15,458 bases of DNA from contig JALWCD010000257.1 of NCBI GenBank assembly GCA_027036915.1, forward strand, positions 1-15,458, in the 5' to 3' direction. Origin of the DNA: Thermodesulfatator sp. (GTDB lineage: Bacteria; Desulfobacterota; Thermodesulfobacteria; Thermodesulfobacteriales; Thermodesulfobacteriaceae). Below the pieces are notes generated by a model. It worked only from the letters and a program-made list of their open reading frames with translations. It was not told where the DNA came from and searched no databases. How positions within the stretch are numbered: the first letter of the stretch is position 1; every line of letters starts with the position of its first letter. The position numbers and the translations under genes were made by a program. Below, one piece after another: positions 7,893 through 15,458 of the stretch.

Positions 7893-9070
7893 ATCAAGTC
7901 CAGAAAATCCGGCCCGAAAAGATCTTTCCAGTAAACTACATGCATACCATTTATTCGGGCCAGTCGTTTCTCCGGAACCACACAGATCAAACGGGCCCCG
8001 GGGTGTTCTTTTCCGAAAGAAAGAAGGCCTGAGAGATCTTTTTTGTGAAGTCTCCCCCCGGTTTTTATCTCTATGGCCCAGAGACGCTCTCCCTCTTCCA
8101 TAACGAGGTCCACCTCCGCTCCGGAGGAAGTGCGCCAGAAAAAAAGCCGGGCCGGACGCTCTCGATAGCTTATTAAACGTTGAACCTCAAGAATGATGAA
8201 ATGTTCAAAAAGGAGGCCGAAAACGGTAGGCACACGGATGCTTTCCGGGGTAAACCGCCCGCACAAAGCATTGATCACTCCGAGATCAAAGAGATAGTAC
8301 TTGGGATGGGATATAAGACGCTTGCGCCGGCTCCTGAGATAGGGAGGAAGACGCAGGGCCACCAGGGTGTCCTCGAGGATTTCATAATAGGTTTTTACGG
8401 TTTTGGACCGCACCCCGGTCTCCCGAGCGATGGTGGAATAGTTAACGATTTTTCCGCTCTGATCCGCGGCTATCTCCAGAAAACGGCTGAAGGCCTCCGC
8501 ATTCCTTACCAGGGCTTCGTCAAGAATTTCTTCCTTGAGATAGGTTTCGGCATAGGCTCTTAGGGTGCGAAAGGCCTCCTCCACAGGCTCATCCACCACC
8601 GGAGGAAGACTCCCTTTGAGAAGGACCTCTTCCAGAGAAAACCTTTCTCCCAGTTCGAGAAAAGTTAAGGGGTAGAGGCGGTATTCCCAGGCCCGGCCGG
8701 CAAGAAGATTTACCGAAGTCCGTTTCAGTTTCCTGGCGCTTGAGCCGGTCATAATGAAGTGCACGCGGCCTTTGTATTTTTCAAGCAGGAGATGGACTTC
8801 GTCGAGCACCGAGGGAATCTTCTGGATCTCGTCCACGAAGACCGTAAGTGCATCGCGGCTTCGCACTATTTCGTATTCCACATCTTCCAGAAAACTCGAA
8901 GGGCGTGAACGATAGCGCCAGAAAATATCCCTCCGCAAAAAGTCCAGCCTAATAGCCCGCTGCCCTTCAAGAAGCCGGGTTATGAGGGTGCTTTTCCCGG
9001 TCTGCCGGGGACCGAAAAGGAAAAAACTCCGCTTCCCTATCGGCAAACGAATAAGACGGGGATAAAACAC
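7889..9070 (-). CDS. AAA_14 / DUF4143 family ATPase with nuclease-like C-terminus
   Basis: A 393-residue ATPase of the common AAA_14 plus DUF4143 family. Walker A is GPRQTGKST (20-28) and Walker B is VFVDEIQK (77-84). Then come MTGSSARKLKR (107-117), AGRAWEYRLYPLTFLEL (124-140), and a winged-helix-like segment with NYSTIARETGVRSKTVKTYYEILEDT (about 210-235). The C-terminus has a PD-(D/E)xK-like pattern, Glu319-Val-Asp321 then Glu334-Ile-Lys336 in WAIEIKTG, as in this family. No biological role is established; members are abundant in thermophiles and archaea and spread sporadically, which suggests a selfish or accessory nature. The GTG start at 9068-9070 has no ribosome site, and a -10-like TATATT sits 7 bases upstream, so the message may be leaderless. 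A perfect inverted repeat lies directly upstream. Confidence 0.85.
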   Translation of the reverse strand: MFYPRLIRLPIGKRSFFLFGPRQTGKSTLITRLLEGQRAIRLDFLRRDIFWRYRSRPSSFLEDVEYEIVRSRDALTVFVDEIQKIPSVLDEVHLLLEKYKGRVHFIMTGSSARKLKRTSVNLLAGRAWEYRLYPLTFLELGERFSLEEVLLKGSLPPVVDEPVEEAFRTLRAYAETYLKEEILDEALVRNAEAFSRFLEIAADQSGKIVNYSTIARETGVRSKTVKTYYEILEDTLVALRLPPYLRSRRKRLISHPKYYLFDLGVINALCGRFTPESIRVPTVFGLLFEHFIILEVQRLISYRERPARLFFWRTSSGAEVDLVMEEGERLWAIEIKTGGRLHKKDLSGLLSFGKEHPGARLICVVPEKRLARINGMHVVYWKDLFGPDFLDLI

Positions 9071-9076
9071 AGGTTA

Positions 9077-9082
9077 AATATA
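9077..9082 (-). promoter_or_regulatory. Possible -10 box giving a leaderless message for the DUF4143 ATPase
   Basis: On the minus strand this reads TATATT, and the expected start of transcription about 7 bases on falls at the GTG codon (9070). A TTGTAG about 16 bases upstream (9099-9104) is a weak -35. The whole -35 region lies inside the inverted repeat 9083-9119. Confidence 0.4.
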
Positions 9083-9119
9083 CCCTGCATTTTTAACCCT
9101 ACAAGTTAAAAATGCAGGG
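9083..9119. repeat. Perfect 15-bp inverted repeat with 7-base loop between the ATPase gene and proA
   Basis: CCCTGCATTTTTAAC (9083-9097) is exactly complementary to GTTAAAAATGCAGGG (9105-9119), loop CCTACAA. The sequence ATTTTTAACCCTAC at 9089-9102 is repeated as ATTTTTAAACCCTAC at 9120-9134, running into the proA stop codon. It could end proA transcription (minus strand), although a clean T run does not follow on that strand. It could also be an operator for the ATPase gene, or the end of a small element carrying that gene. Structure certain, role open. Confidence 0.8.
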
Positions 9120-9130
9120 ATTTTTAAACC

Positions 9131-10390
9131 CTACTCCCTGATCTGGCCCTCCCCGAAAACGATAAACTTCATGGCCGTAAGCTCTTCCAGGGCCATGGGG
9201 CCGTAGGCATGAAGCTTGGTGGTGGAGATCCCGATCTCGGCCCCGAGGCCCAGCTCTCCGCCGTCGTTAAACCGCGTGGAGGCGTTCACCATGACCACCG
9301 AGGCGTCAACCTCGCGCAAAAACCGCATGGCCCGGTGGTAGTCCTCGGTAACAATGGACTCGGTATGGTTTGAACCGTAGCGGGCGATGTGCCTTAAGGC
9401 CTCGTCCATGGAGGAGACCACCCGTACTGCAAGGATAAGATCCAGGTACTCGGCCTCCCAGTCCTCCTCCGTGGCTTCCCTGGCCCAGGGGATGAGTCGC
9501 CGGGTCTCGGGGCAGCCCCGGATCTCAACCCCGTGGGCCTTAAAATCCTCGGCCACCACCGGTAAGAACCTCTCGGCCACCTCCCGGTGCACCAAAAGGG
9601 TCTCCATGGCGTTACAGACTCCGGGCCGCTGTACCTTGGCGTTCACCGCGATGCGACGGGCCATCTCAAGGTCCGCGTATTTGTCCACATAGACGTGGCA
9701 GACTCCTTTGAAGTGTTTTAAGACCGGGATGCGGGAGTTCTCGGTCACGAAGCGGATGAGCCCCTCGCCTCCGCGGGGGATGATGAGGTCGATGTATTCG
9801 TCCAGTTTAAGGAGCACGTTTACCGCCTCGCGATCTGTGGTGGGGATGACCTGTACGGCCTCCTCCGGGGCTCCGGCACTCTTAAGGGCCTCCTGGAAGA
9901 TTTTGGCGAGCGCCAGGTTGGAATGGATGGCCTCCGAGCCCCCCCGCAGGATGACCGCATTTCCGCTCTTAAAACACAAACCGGCGGCATCAATGGTCAC
10001 ATTGGGCCGGCTCTCATAGATCATGGCGATCACCCCGAGGGGGATTCGCATCCGTCCCACCCAGAGACCGTTTGGCCGCCGCCACATCTTCACCACCTCG
10101 CCCACCGGATCCGGAAGGGCCGCCACCTCCTCAAGCCCCCGGGCCATGCCCTCAATGACCTTGTCCGAAAGCGTAAGCCGATCTATAAGGGCCGAAGAAA
10201 GCCCCTTTTCGCGGGCGTAGGCCAGATCCTTTTCGTTTTCGGCCTGAAGGAAGGCCTTCTCCTCCCGCAGCCGCTTTGCGGTCTCAAGCAACACCCGGTT
10301 TTTCACCTCCGTGGAAAGAGAAGGGAGCTTTTGCGCCGCCTCCCGGGCCTTCCTGGCAATCTCGGTTACCATCTCCAGGATCTCGCTCAT
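9131..10390 (-). CDS. proA: Gamma-glutamyl phosphate reductase (proline biosynthesis)
   Basis: A 419-residue protein of the usual ProA length. It reduces gamma-glutamyl phosphate with NADPH to glutamate semialdehyde, the second step from glutamate to proline, in the cytoplasm. Landmarks are [20 protein letters not shown] (117-136), cofactor-site stretch [12 protein letters not shown] (143-154), [11 protein letters not shown] (204-214), and the catalytic cysteine Cys259 in [13 protein letters not shown]. The C-terminal [27 protein letters not shown] is also typical. The ATG at 10388-10390 has a strong GGAGGA ribosome site with six to seven bases spacing. No proB lies nearby, so the kinase must be encoded elsewhere. 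The gene is divergent from the broken gene at 10488. Confidence 0.96.
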   Translation of the reverse strand: MSEILEMVTEIARKAREAAQKLPSLSTEVKNRVLLETAKRLREEKAFLQAENEKDLAYAREKGLSSALIDRLTLSDKVIEGMARGLEEVAALPDPVGEVVKMWRRPNGLWVGRMRIPLGVIAMIYESRPNVTIDAAGLCFKSGNAVILRGGSEAIHSNLALAKIFQEALKSAGAPEEAVQVIPTTDREAVNVLLKLDEYIDLIIPRGGEGLIRFVTENSRIPVLKHFKGVCHVYVDKYADLEMARRIAVNAKVQRPGVCNAMETLLVHREVAERFLPVVAEDFKAHGVEIRGCPETRRLIPWAREATEEDWEAEYLDLILAVRVVSSMDEALRHIARYGSNHTESIVTEDYHRAMRFLREVDASVVMVNASTRFNDGGELGLGAEIGISTTKLHAYGPMALEELTAMKFIVFGEGQIRE

Positions 10391-10436
10391 TTTCTTCCTC
10401 CTCCGTGGTCAATCTGGGAATGGAAAGGTTTCTTCT

Positions 10437-10464
10437 ATTTAAACTAAAGACTCCCCAAAGGCAA
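10437..10464 (-). promoter_or_regulatory. Candidate proA promoter
   Basis: On the minus strand, TTGCCT (10459-10464) and TTAAAT (10437-10442) are separated by 16 bases and stand about 47 bases before the proA ATG. Each box matches consensus at four positions, so this is only a candidate. The same 97-base divergent gap contains AAAGGTTT (10424-10431) and its complement AAACCTTT (10468-10475), a possible operator pair. Confidence 0.3.
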
Positions 10465-10487
10465 CCGAAACCTTTATAAAGGAAAGT

Positions 10488-10989
10488 ATGCCCGCTTTCG
10501 AACACTATTTCCTGGTCAAGGCCGAAAATCTTGAGGAAGCCATCCTACGGGTGGCTCATTTCATTGAACGATACGAACTCCTTTCCTATGATAATTTAGA
10601 GTTTTTTTCCGGAAGATTCTTTACCTGCCACCCATCCTCGATTTTTTGAAATCCTGGCCCACGCGGAGGAAGAGAACCGGAAGACCTTACAAAAGCTTTT
10701 TGGGGAATTAGCCCGGGAAGGATACGGACGGTTCGAAGATCTAGCCGAGGTCCCTCAGGGCTATCTATCCAAGCTCTTTCATACCATAGCTCATCTTTTA
10801 GACGGCTTTATGGGCATCGATTCCTATTTTTATAATCTGATAGAGGATTCTCACTGGGTAAGTCCGACTTTAAAGAAAGAACTTGAGGAATCGCCTCACG
10901 ATTTCTGGCTTATCCGCCTTTTAGGGCACACGAAGGTATCCGAACCCCGCTTTGAAATGCTCAATCCCGAACGCCTGGTAAAAGCTTGA
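10488..10989 (+). pseudogene. Broken hypothetical gene (single frameshift at a T7 run)
   Basis: From the ATG at 10488 (ribosome site AAAGGA six bases upstream) the frame runs 53 codons to TGA at 10647-10649. The next frame, open through the break and on to TGA at 10987-10989, continues with protein-like sequence of the same character. Removing one T from the T7 run at 10602-10608 joins them into a 166-residue protein: first part FEHYFLVKAENLEEAILRV, then LEFF, then PEDSLPATHPRFFEILAHAE and a long helical, acidic, aromatic-rich tail with LFHTIAHLLDGFMGIDSYF. I do not recognise the family. It has no membrane segment, is probably soluble and mostly helical. The change could be a true inactivating mutation, an assembly error in a homopolymer, or transcript slippage. 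Codon use is more A/T-rich than in proA. Confidence 0.7.
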
Positions 10990-11088
10990 GATCCATCCGG
11001 CCCGGTAAGGGATCTAAGCCAGATAATCGCTTAAGATAATCAGTAAGCATAGTTTTATTATGAAGAGCCTCAGCAGGGATTCCCATGA

Positions 11089-11232
11089 TTAATCGGCTAT
11101 TTTTTTCTGGGTGCCGCCCAGAACAACCTCAAATTGTGGAACCGGCGCAGGGAATCTGCGTTTTTTCAGAATCTTTAAAAACCGTTCTTCCGCCGGACTT
11201 TCAAGTCGCTCTTCATCAATATCAACCTCAAC
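11089..11232 (-). pseudogene. Relic resembling the start of a DUF559-type endonuclease domain
   Basis: On the minus strand, between a TAG at 11233-11235 and a TAA at 11089-11091, lie 47 codons without an ATG. The translation contains ESPAEERFLKILKK, then FPAPVPQFEVVLGG, then KKIAD before the stop. This resembles the opening of DUF559 / very-short-patch-repair-like domains, which run roughly ESPLE-RFL-LL, then LP-P--Q-EV, then IADFAWP. In those proteins a nuclease core follows, and here it is absent. No start codon and the premature stop indicate a gene fragment, probably the leftover of a lost accessory gene. It may also be chance resemblance in a short stretch. Confidence 0.35.
11146..11166 (+). 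terminator. Weak candidate terminator upstream of the str promoter
   Basis: CGCAG (11146-11150), loop GGAAT, CTGCG (11156-11160), then six T. The five-base stem is short for a terminator in a thermophile, but it is correctly oriented to stop transcripts coming from the broken gene before they reach rpsL. Confidence 0.35.
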
Positions 11233-11279
11233 CTAAGGGTGACAAAATCGCCTTACAGTAACAGGGGTGGATAATAAAC

Positions 11280-11308
11280 TTGACAAGGGCTTTAAGGGTC
11301 GTTATATA
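11280..11308 (+). promoter_or_regulatory. Strong sigma-70-type promoter of the str operon
   Basis: TTGACA (11280-11285) is a perfect -35 and TATATA (11303-11308) a good -10, with the ideal 17-base spacing. Transcription would start near 11315, leaving a leader of about 60 bases before the rpsL ATG. This is the best promoter seen in the window and fits the high expression expected of ribosomal genes. Confidence 0.75.
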
Positions 11309-11323
11309 TGAGGTCGCCTCTTG

Positions 11324-11338
11324 CGGGACAAAGTCCCG
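11324..11338 (+). promoter_or_regulatory. Hairpin in the rpsL leader
   Basis: CGGGAC (11324-11329), loop AAA, GTCCCG (11333-11338), followed by a G run and then TCTTTTT (11344-11350). It lies between the predicted transcription start and the rpsL ribosome site. It could be a leader protein-binding site or an attenuator; the G run between stem and T tract makes a simple terminator less likely. Confidence 0.45.
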
Positions 11339-11375
11339 GGGGGGTCTTTTTAAGATTTTAAGTAGGGGAAAGGGG

Positions 11376-11747
11376 ATGCCGACTTTTAATCAACTGGTAA
11401 GATACGGCCGGAAAAAGAGGAAAAGCAAGTCCAAGTCTCCGGCGCTTGAGGGTTGCCCTCAGAAACGGGGGGTCTGTGTGCGCGTCTACACTACCACCCC
11501 CAAAAAGCCCAATTCCGCTCTGCGGAAAGTGGCCCGTGTGCGGTTGACCAACGGTATTGAGGTTACGGCCTACATTCCGGGTATAGGGCATAACCTTCAG
11601 GAGCACTCGGTGGTTCTGGTGCGCGGTGGGCGAGTTAAGGATCTTCCGGGGGTGCGTTATAAGATTATTCGAGGGGCGCTTGACGCCGCCGGGGTGCAGG
11701 ATCGGAGGAAGTCTCGCTCCAAGTATGGAGCTCCCAGACCGAAATAA
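11376..11747 (+). CDS. rpsL: 30S ribosomal protein S12
   Basis: 123 residues, the standard S12 length, starting [15 protein letters not shown]12 sits at the decoding centre of the small subunit and controls accuracy. The hallmark segments are present: [45 protein letters not shown] and the C-terminal [10 protein letters not shown]. The lysines at the streptomycin-resistance positions (in PKKPNS and GGRVKDLP) are wild type. The ATG at 11376 is preceded by AGGGGAAAGGGG. An in-frame upstream TTG at 11280 would swallow the promoter and is rejected. It is first gene of the str operon, 13 bases before rpsG. Confidence 0.98.
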   Translation: MPTFNQLVRYGRKKRKSKSKSPALEGCPQKRGVCVRVYTTTPKKPNSALRKVARVRLTNGIEVTAYIPGIGHNLQEHSVVLVRGGRVKDLPGVRYKIIRGALDAAGVQDRRKSRSKYGAPRPK

Positions 11748-11757
11748 GGAGCGTTGA

Positions 11758-12244
<487 letters not shown>

Positions 12245-12259
12245 CCGGGAATATGTATA

Positions 12260-12295
12260 GCCCCCCTCTCACAAGTGGTGGGGGCGTTTATTTTG
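12260..12295 (+). terminator. Hairpin between rpsG and fusA (terminator or attenuator)
   Basis: GCCCCC (12260-12265) pairs with GGGGGC (12280-12285), with a possible inner CAC/GTG pairing (12270-12277), followed by GTTTATTTTG. It looks like a leaky intrinsic terminator that would lower fusA-tuf read-through from rpsL, or a leader hairpin for the internal promoter. Confidence 0.55.
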
Positions 12296-12326
12296 ATGTT
12301 TGAAATAAGGAGGCGAGAGTAAGGCC

Positions 12327-14411
12327 ATGGATGCGGAAGCTCTGAAAAAATTGAAGTTCACGCGCAACATTGGGTTTGTGGCCCATATTGACGCCGGGAA
12401 GACCACCACCACGGAGCGCGTCCTTTATTACACCGGGCGGACCCACAAGATTGGTGAGGTCCACGAGGGTACGGCCACCATGGACTTTCTGCCCCAGGAG
12501 CAGGAGCGCGGGATCACCATTACTTCGGCGGCTACCACCTGTTTCTGGAAGGGGCACAAGATCAACATCATCGACACCCCTGGACACGTGGATTTCACCA
12601 TCGAGGTGGAGCGGAGCCTCCGGGTCCTTGATGGGGCGGTGGTCATCTTCTGTGCGGTGGGCGGAGTGGAGCCGCAATCCGAGACCGTATGGCGGCAGGC
12701 CAACAAATACAAGGTTCCCCGGCTGGCCTTTGTGAACAAGATGGATCGGCTGGGGGCCAATTTCGAGCGGGTGGTGGAGGAGATCAAGACCCGTCTCGGG
12801 GCCACGCCTCTCCCTCTCCAGATCCCCATCGGAGCCGAGGATAGTTTTGTGGGGGTGGTGGATCTTATCGGGATGAAGGCCATCGTCTGGGAAGAGGAGA
12901 CCCTGGGGGCCAAGTATCATTTCGAGGAGATTCCCGCGGAGCTCAGGGACAAGGCCGAGGAATACCGGACCAATCTTCTGGAGACCCTGGCCGACATAAA
13001 CGATGAGATCATGGAGAAGTACCTCGAAGGGGAGGAGATTTCCGAGGAGGAAATAAAGAAGGCCGTGCGCGAGGGGACGCTGGCCTTCAAGATCGTGCCG
13101 GTTCTCTGTGGTTCGGCCTTCAAAAATAAAGGGGTGCAGCCTCTTCTGGATGCTATCGTGGATTATCTGCCCTCGCCGCTCGATATTCCGCCGGTCAAGG
13201 GTTACAATCCCGAAACCGGAGAGGTAGAGGAACGGGTTACCGATCCCGACCAGCCTCTGGCAGCCCTCGCCTTCAAGATCATGACCGATCCTTACGTGGG
13301 GACCCTGACCTTTCTCCGTATTTATTCCGGAAAGCTTGAGTCCGGGGTTACGGTTTACAATTCCACCAAACGGAAGAGGGAACGAATTGGTCGTCTGGTG
13401 CGCATGCACGCCAAGCACCGGGAGGAGATTTCCAGCGCCGAGGCCGGAGACATCGTGGCCGCGCTGGGTCTTCGGGTGACCACCACCGGGGATACTCTCT
13501 GTGACGAGACCAGACCCATCGAGCTTGAAAGGCTTGAGATTCCGGATCCGGTGATCTCCATCGCCGTGGAGCCCAAAACCAAGGCCGATCAGGAAAAATT
13601 GGCTAATGCCCTTCAGAAGATTGCCCTGGAGGACCCTTCCTTCCGGGTCCAGACCGATCAGGAGACCGGCCAGACCCTCATCTGGGGTATGGGGGAGCTT
13701 CACCTTGAGATCATCGTGGACCGGCTGGTGCGGGAGTTTAAGGTGGGGGTGAATGTGGGCCGCCCGGAGGTGGCCTATAAAGAGACCATTACCACCTCGG
13801 CCGAAGCGGAGGGCAAGTACATCAAGCAGACCGGAGGTCGCGGACAGTACGGTCATGTGAAGCTGGTGCTTGAGCCCAATCCCGGGAAGGGGTTTGAGTT
13901 TATTTCCGAGATTGTGGGGGGAGCCATTCCCAAGGAGTTTATTCCGGCGGTGGAAAAGGGTGTGAAGGAGGCCATGGAGCAGGGGGTGCTTGCGGGCTAT
14001 CCGGTGGTGGATGTGCGGGTGAGGCTGGTGGACGGAAGTTATCACGAGGTGGACTCCTCGGAGCTGGCTTTTGCCATCGCGGGTTCGCTGGGCTTTAAAG
14101 AGGCGGCCAAGAAGGCCAATCCGGTGCTTCTTGAGCCCATCATGAAGCTTGAGGTGGTCACGCCGGAGGAGTATCTGGGGGATGTTCTGGGGGATATCTC
14201 CTCCCGTCGCGGTAAAGTGGAGGGGATGGATGCCCGGGGGAACGTAAAGGTCATTCGGGCCTTTGTCCCCCTTGCAGAAATGTTCGGATATGCTACACAA
14301 TTGCGGTCGCTTACGCAGGGGCGGGCGAATTTTACCATGCAGTTTTCGCACTACGAGAAGGTACCGGCCCATCTGGCCGAGGAGATCATAAAGAAAGCCA
14401 AAGGGGTGTAG
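12327..14411 (+). CDS. fusA: Translation elongation factor G
   Basis: 694 residues, full length for EF-G, the GTPase that drives translocation and, with RRF, ribosome recycling. GTP-binding motifs: G1 AHIDAGKT (19-26), switch I region ending [14 protein letters not shown]3 DTPGH (83-87) and G4 NKMD (137-140). Domain II with [22 protein letters not shown], domain III with [20 protein letters not shown], domain IV with GRGQYGHV and a C-terminal domain with [17 protein letters not shown] follow in the normal order. It reads as ordinary bacterial EF-G. AAGGAGG (12307-12313) is 13 bases before the ATG, slightly far, with a nearer AAGG at 12321. It has its own likely promoter and a hairpin upstream. 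tuf follows after 12 bases. Confidence 0.98.
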   Translation: MDAEALKKLKFTRNIGFVAHIDAGKTTTTERVLYYTGRTHKIGEVHEGTATMDFLPQEQERGITITSAATTCFWKGHKINIIDTPGHVDFTIEVERSLRVLDGAVVIFCAVGGVEPQSETVWRQANKYKVPRLAFVNKMDRLGANFERVVEEIKTRLGATPLPLQIPIGAEDSFVGVVDLIGMKAIVWEEETLGAKYHFEEIPAELRDKAEEYRTNLLETLADINDEIMEKYLEGEEISEEEIKKAVREGTLAFKIVPVLCGSAFKNKGVQPLLDAIVDYLPSPLDIPPVKGYNPETGEVEERVTDPDQPLAALAFKIMTDPYVGTLTFLRIYSGKLESGVTVYNSTKRKRERIGRLVRMHAKHREEISSAEAGDIVAALGLRVTTTGDTLCDETRPIELERLEIPDPVISIAVEPKTKADQEKLANALQKIALEDPSFRVQTDQETGQTLIWGMGELHLEIIVDRLVREFKVGVNVGRPEVAYKETITTSAEAEGKYIKQTGGRGQYGHVKLVLEPNPGKGFEFISEIVGGAIPKEFIPAVEKGVKEAMEQGVLAGYPVVDVRVRLVDGSYHEVDSSELAFAIAGSLGFKEAAKKANPVLLEPIMKLEVVTPEEYLGDVLGDISSRRGKVEGMDARGNVKVIRAFVPLAEMFGYATQLRSLTQGRANFTMQFSHYEKVPAHLAEEIIKKAKGV

Positions 14412-14423
14412 GGGAGGTAAGAG

Positions 14424-15458
<1,035 letters not shown>

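Larger units (their letters stand above)
10990..11279. other. Intergenic decayed region before the str operon
   Basis: 290 bases without an intact gene. It holds the antisense endonuclease-like relic (11089-11232) and a weak hairpin with T6 (11146-11166), and is A/T-rich with stops in all frames elsewhere. In many bacteria the str operon follows rpoBC; here that link is absent and debris takes its place. Confidence 0.6.

Noticed and set aside
10471..10482. 12-base palindrome CCTTTATAAAGG containing TATAAA
   Set aside because: As a -10 it would start transcription at the start codon of the broken gene, which instead has a proper ribosome site; no -35 fits. Chance or weak operator only.
10961..11086. 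41-codon minus-strand frame beginning MGIPAEAL
   Set aside because: The first residues recall a motif of HigA-type antitoxins, but the rest does not match, the frame is very short and it overlaps the end of the broken gene.
11107..11121. Hairpin CTGGG/CCCAG beside a T7 run
   Set aside because: The T run precedes the stem on the plus strand, so on neither strand does the stem end in a U tract; not a terminator.
11280..11375. N-terminal extension of S12 from a TTG at 11280
   Set aside because: It would translate through the promoter; S12 universally begins at the MPTFNQL start.

Overview
The window looks like chromosomal DNA from a thermophilic, GC-rich bacterium. Coding strands are purine-rich and the proteins are rich in Glu, Lys and Arg. 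My best guess is the Thermodesulfobacteriota or a close relative; this is inference from style and gene content, since no rRNA is present. All larger genes are recognisable at family level except one broken gene and one 61-residue protein.

Layout. (1) 1-4272, minus strand: the 5' part of a B12-binding radical SAM gene runs off the left edge. Upstream of it, transcribed toward it, is an overlapping three-gene operon: MoxR-type AAA ATPase, DUF58 protein and a membrane transglutaminase (TgpA type). (2) 4338-7892, plus strand, divergent from moxR: a tightly overlapping run. It begins with a fused HisH-HisF imidazole glycerol phosphate synthase whose HisF half is of the long fungal/plant HIS7 type. 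A nucleotidyltransferase and a 61-aa protein follow (both more A/T-rich than their surroundings), and it ends with MtaD, an MTA/SAH deaminase. (3) 7889-10390, minus strand: an AAA ATPase with a DUF4143/nuclease-like C-terminus, probably translated from a leaderless message behind a perfect 15-bp inverted repeat, then proA. (4) 10488-11279: a decayed stretch holding one conserved-looking gene broken at a T7 run and an antisense relic resembling the start of a DUF559-type endonuclease domain. (5) 11280-15458, plus strand: a str operon, rpsL-rpsG-fusA-tuf. It has a strong promoter, a structured rpsL leader, and a promoter plus hairpin between rpsG and fusA. tuf runs off the right edge.

How the genes work together. 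The str genes supply the ribosomal decoding centre (S12, S7) and the two elongation GTPases. hisHF makes the imidazole ring of histidine and releases AICAR to purine synthesis. mtaD deaminates adenosyl by-products of methyl transfer and polyamine synthesis. proA is a proline biosynthesis step. The MoxR-DUF58-Tgp cassette probably acts as a membrane chaperone and processing module on an unknown substrate.

I did not find a clearly new multi-gene defence or mobile system. The most notable points are the HIS7-like HisHF fusion, the abrupt codon-usage change exactly at tuf, a four-cysteine cluster in EF-Tu, the inverted repeat and leaderless start of the DUF4143 ATPase, and the broken gene next to the str promoter. 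No tRNA, rRNA, CRISPR array or insertion sequence was seen.
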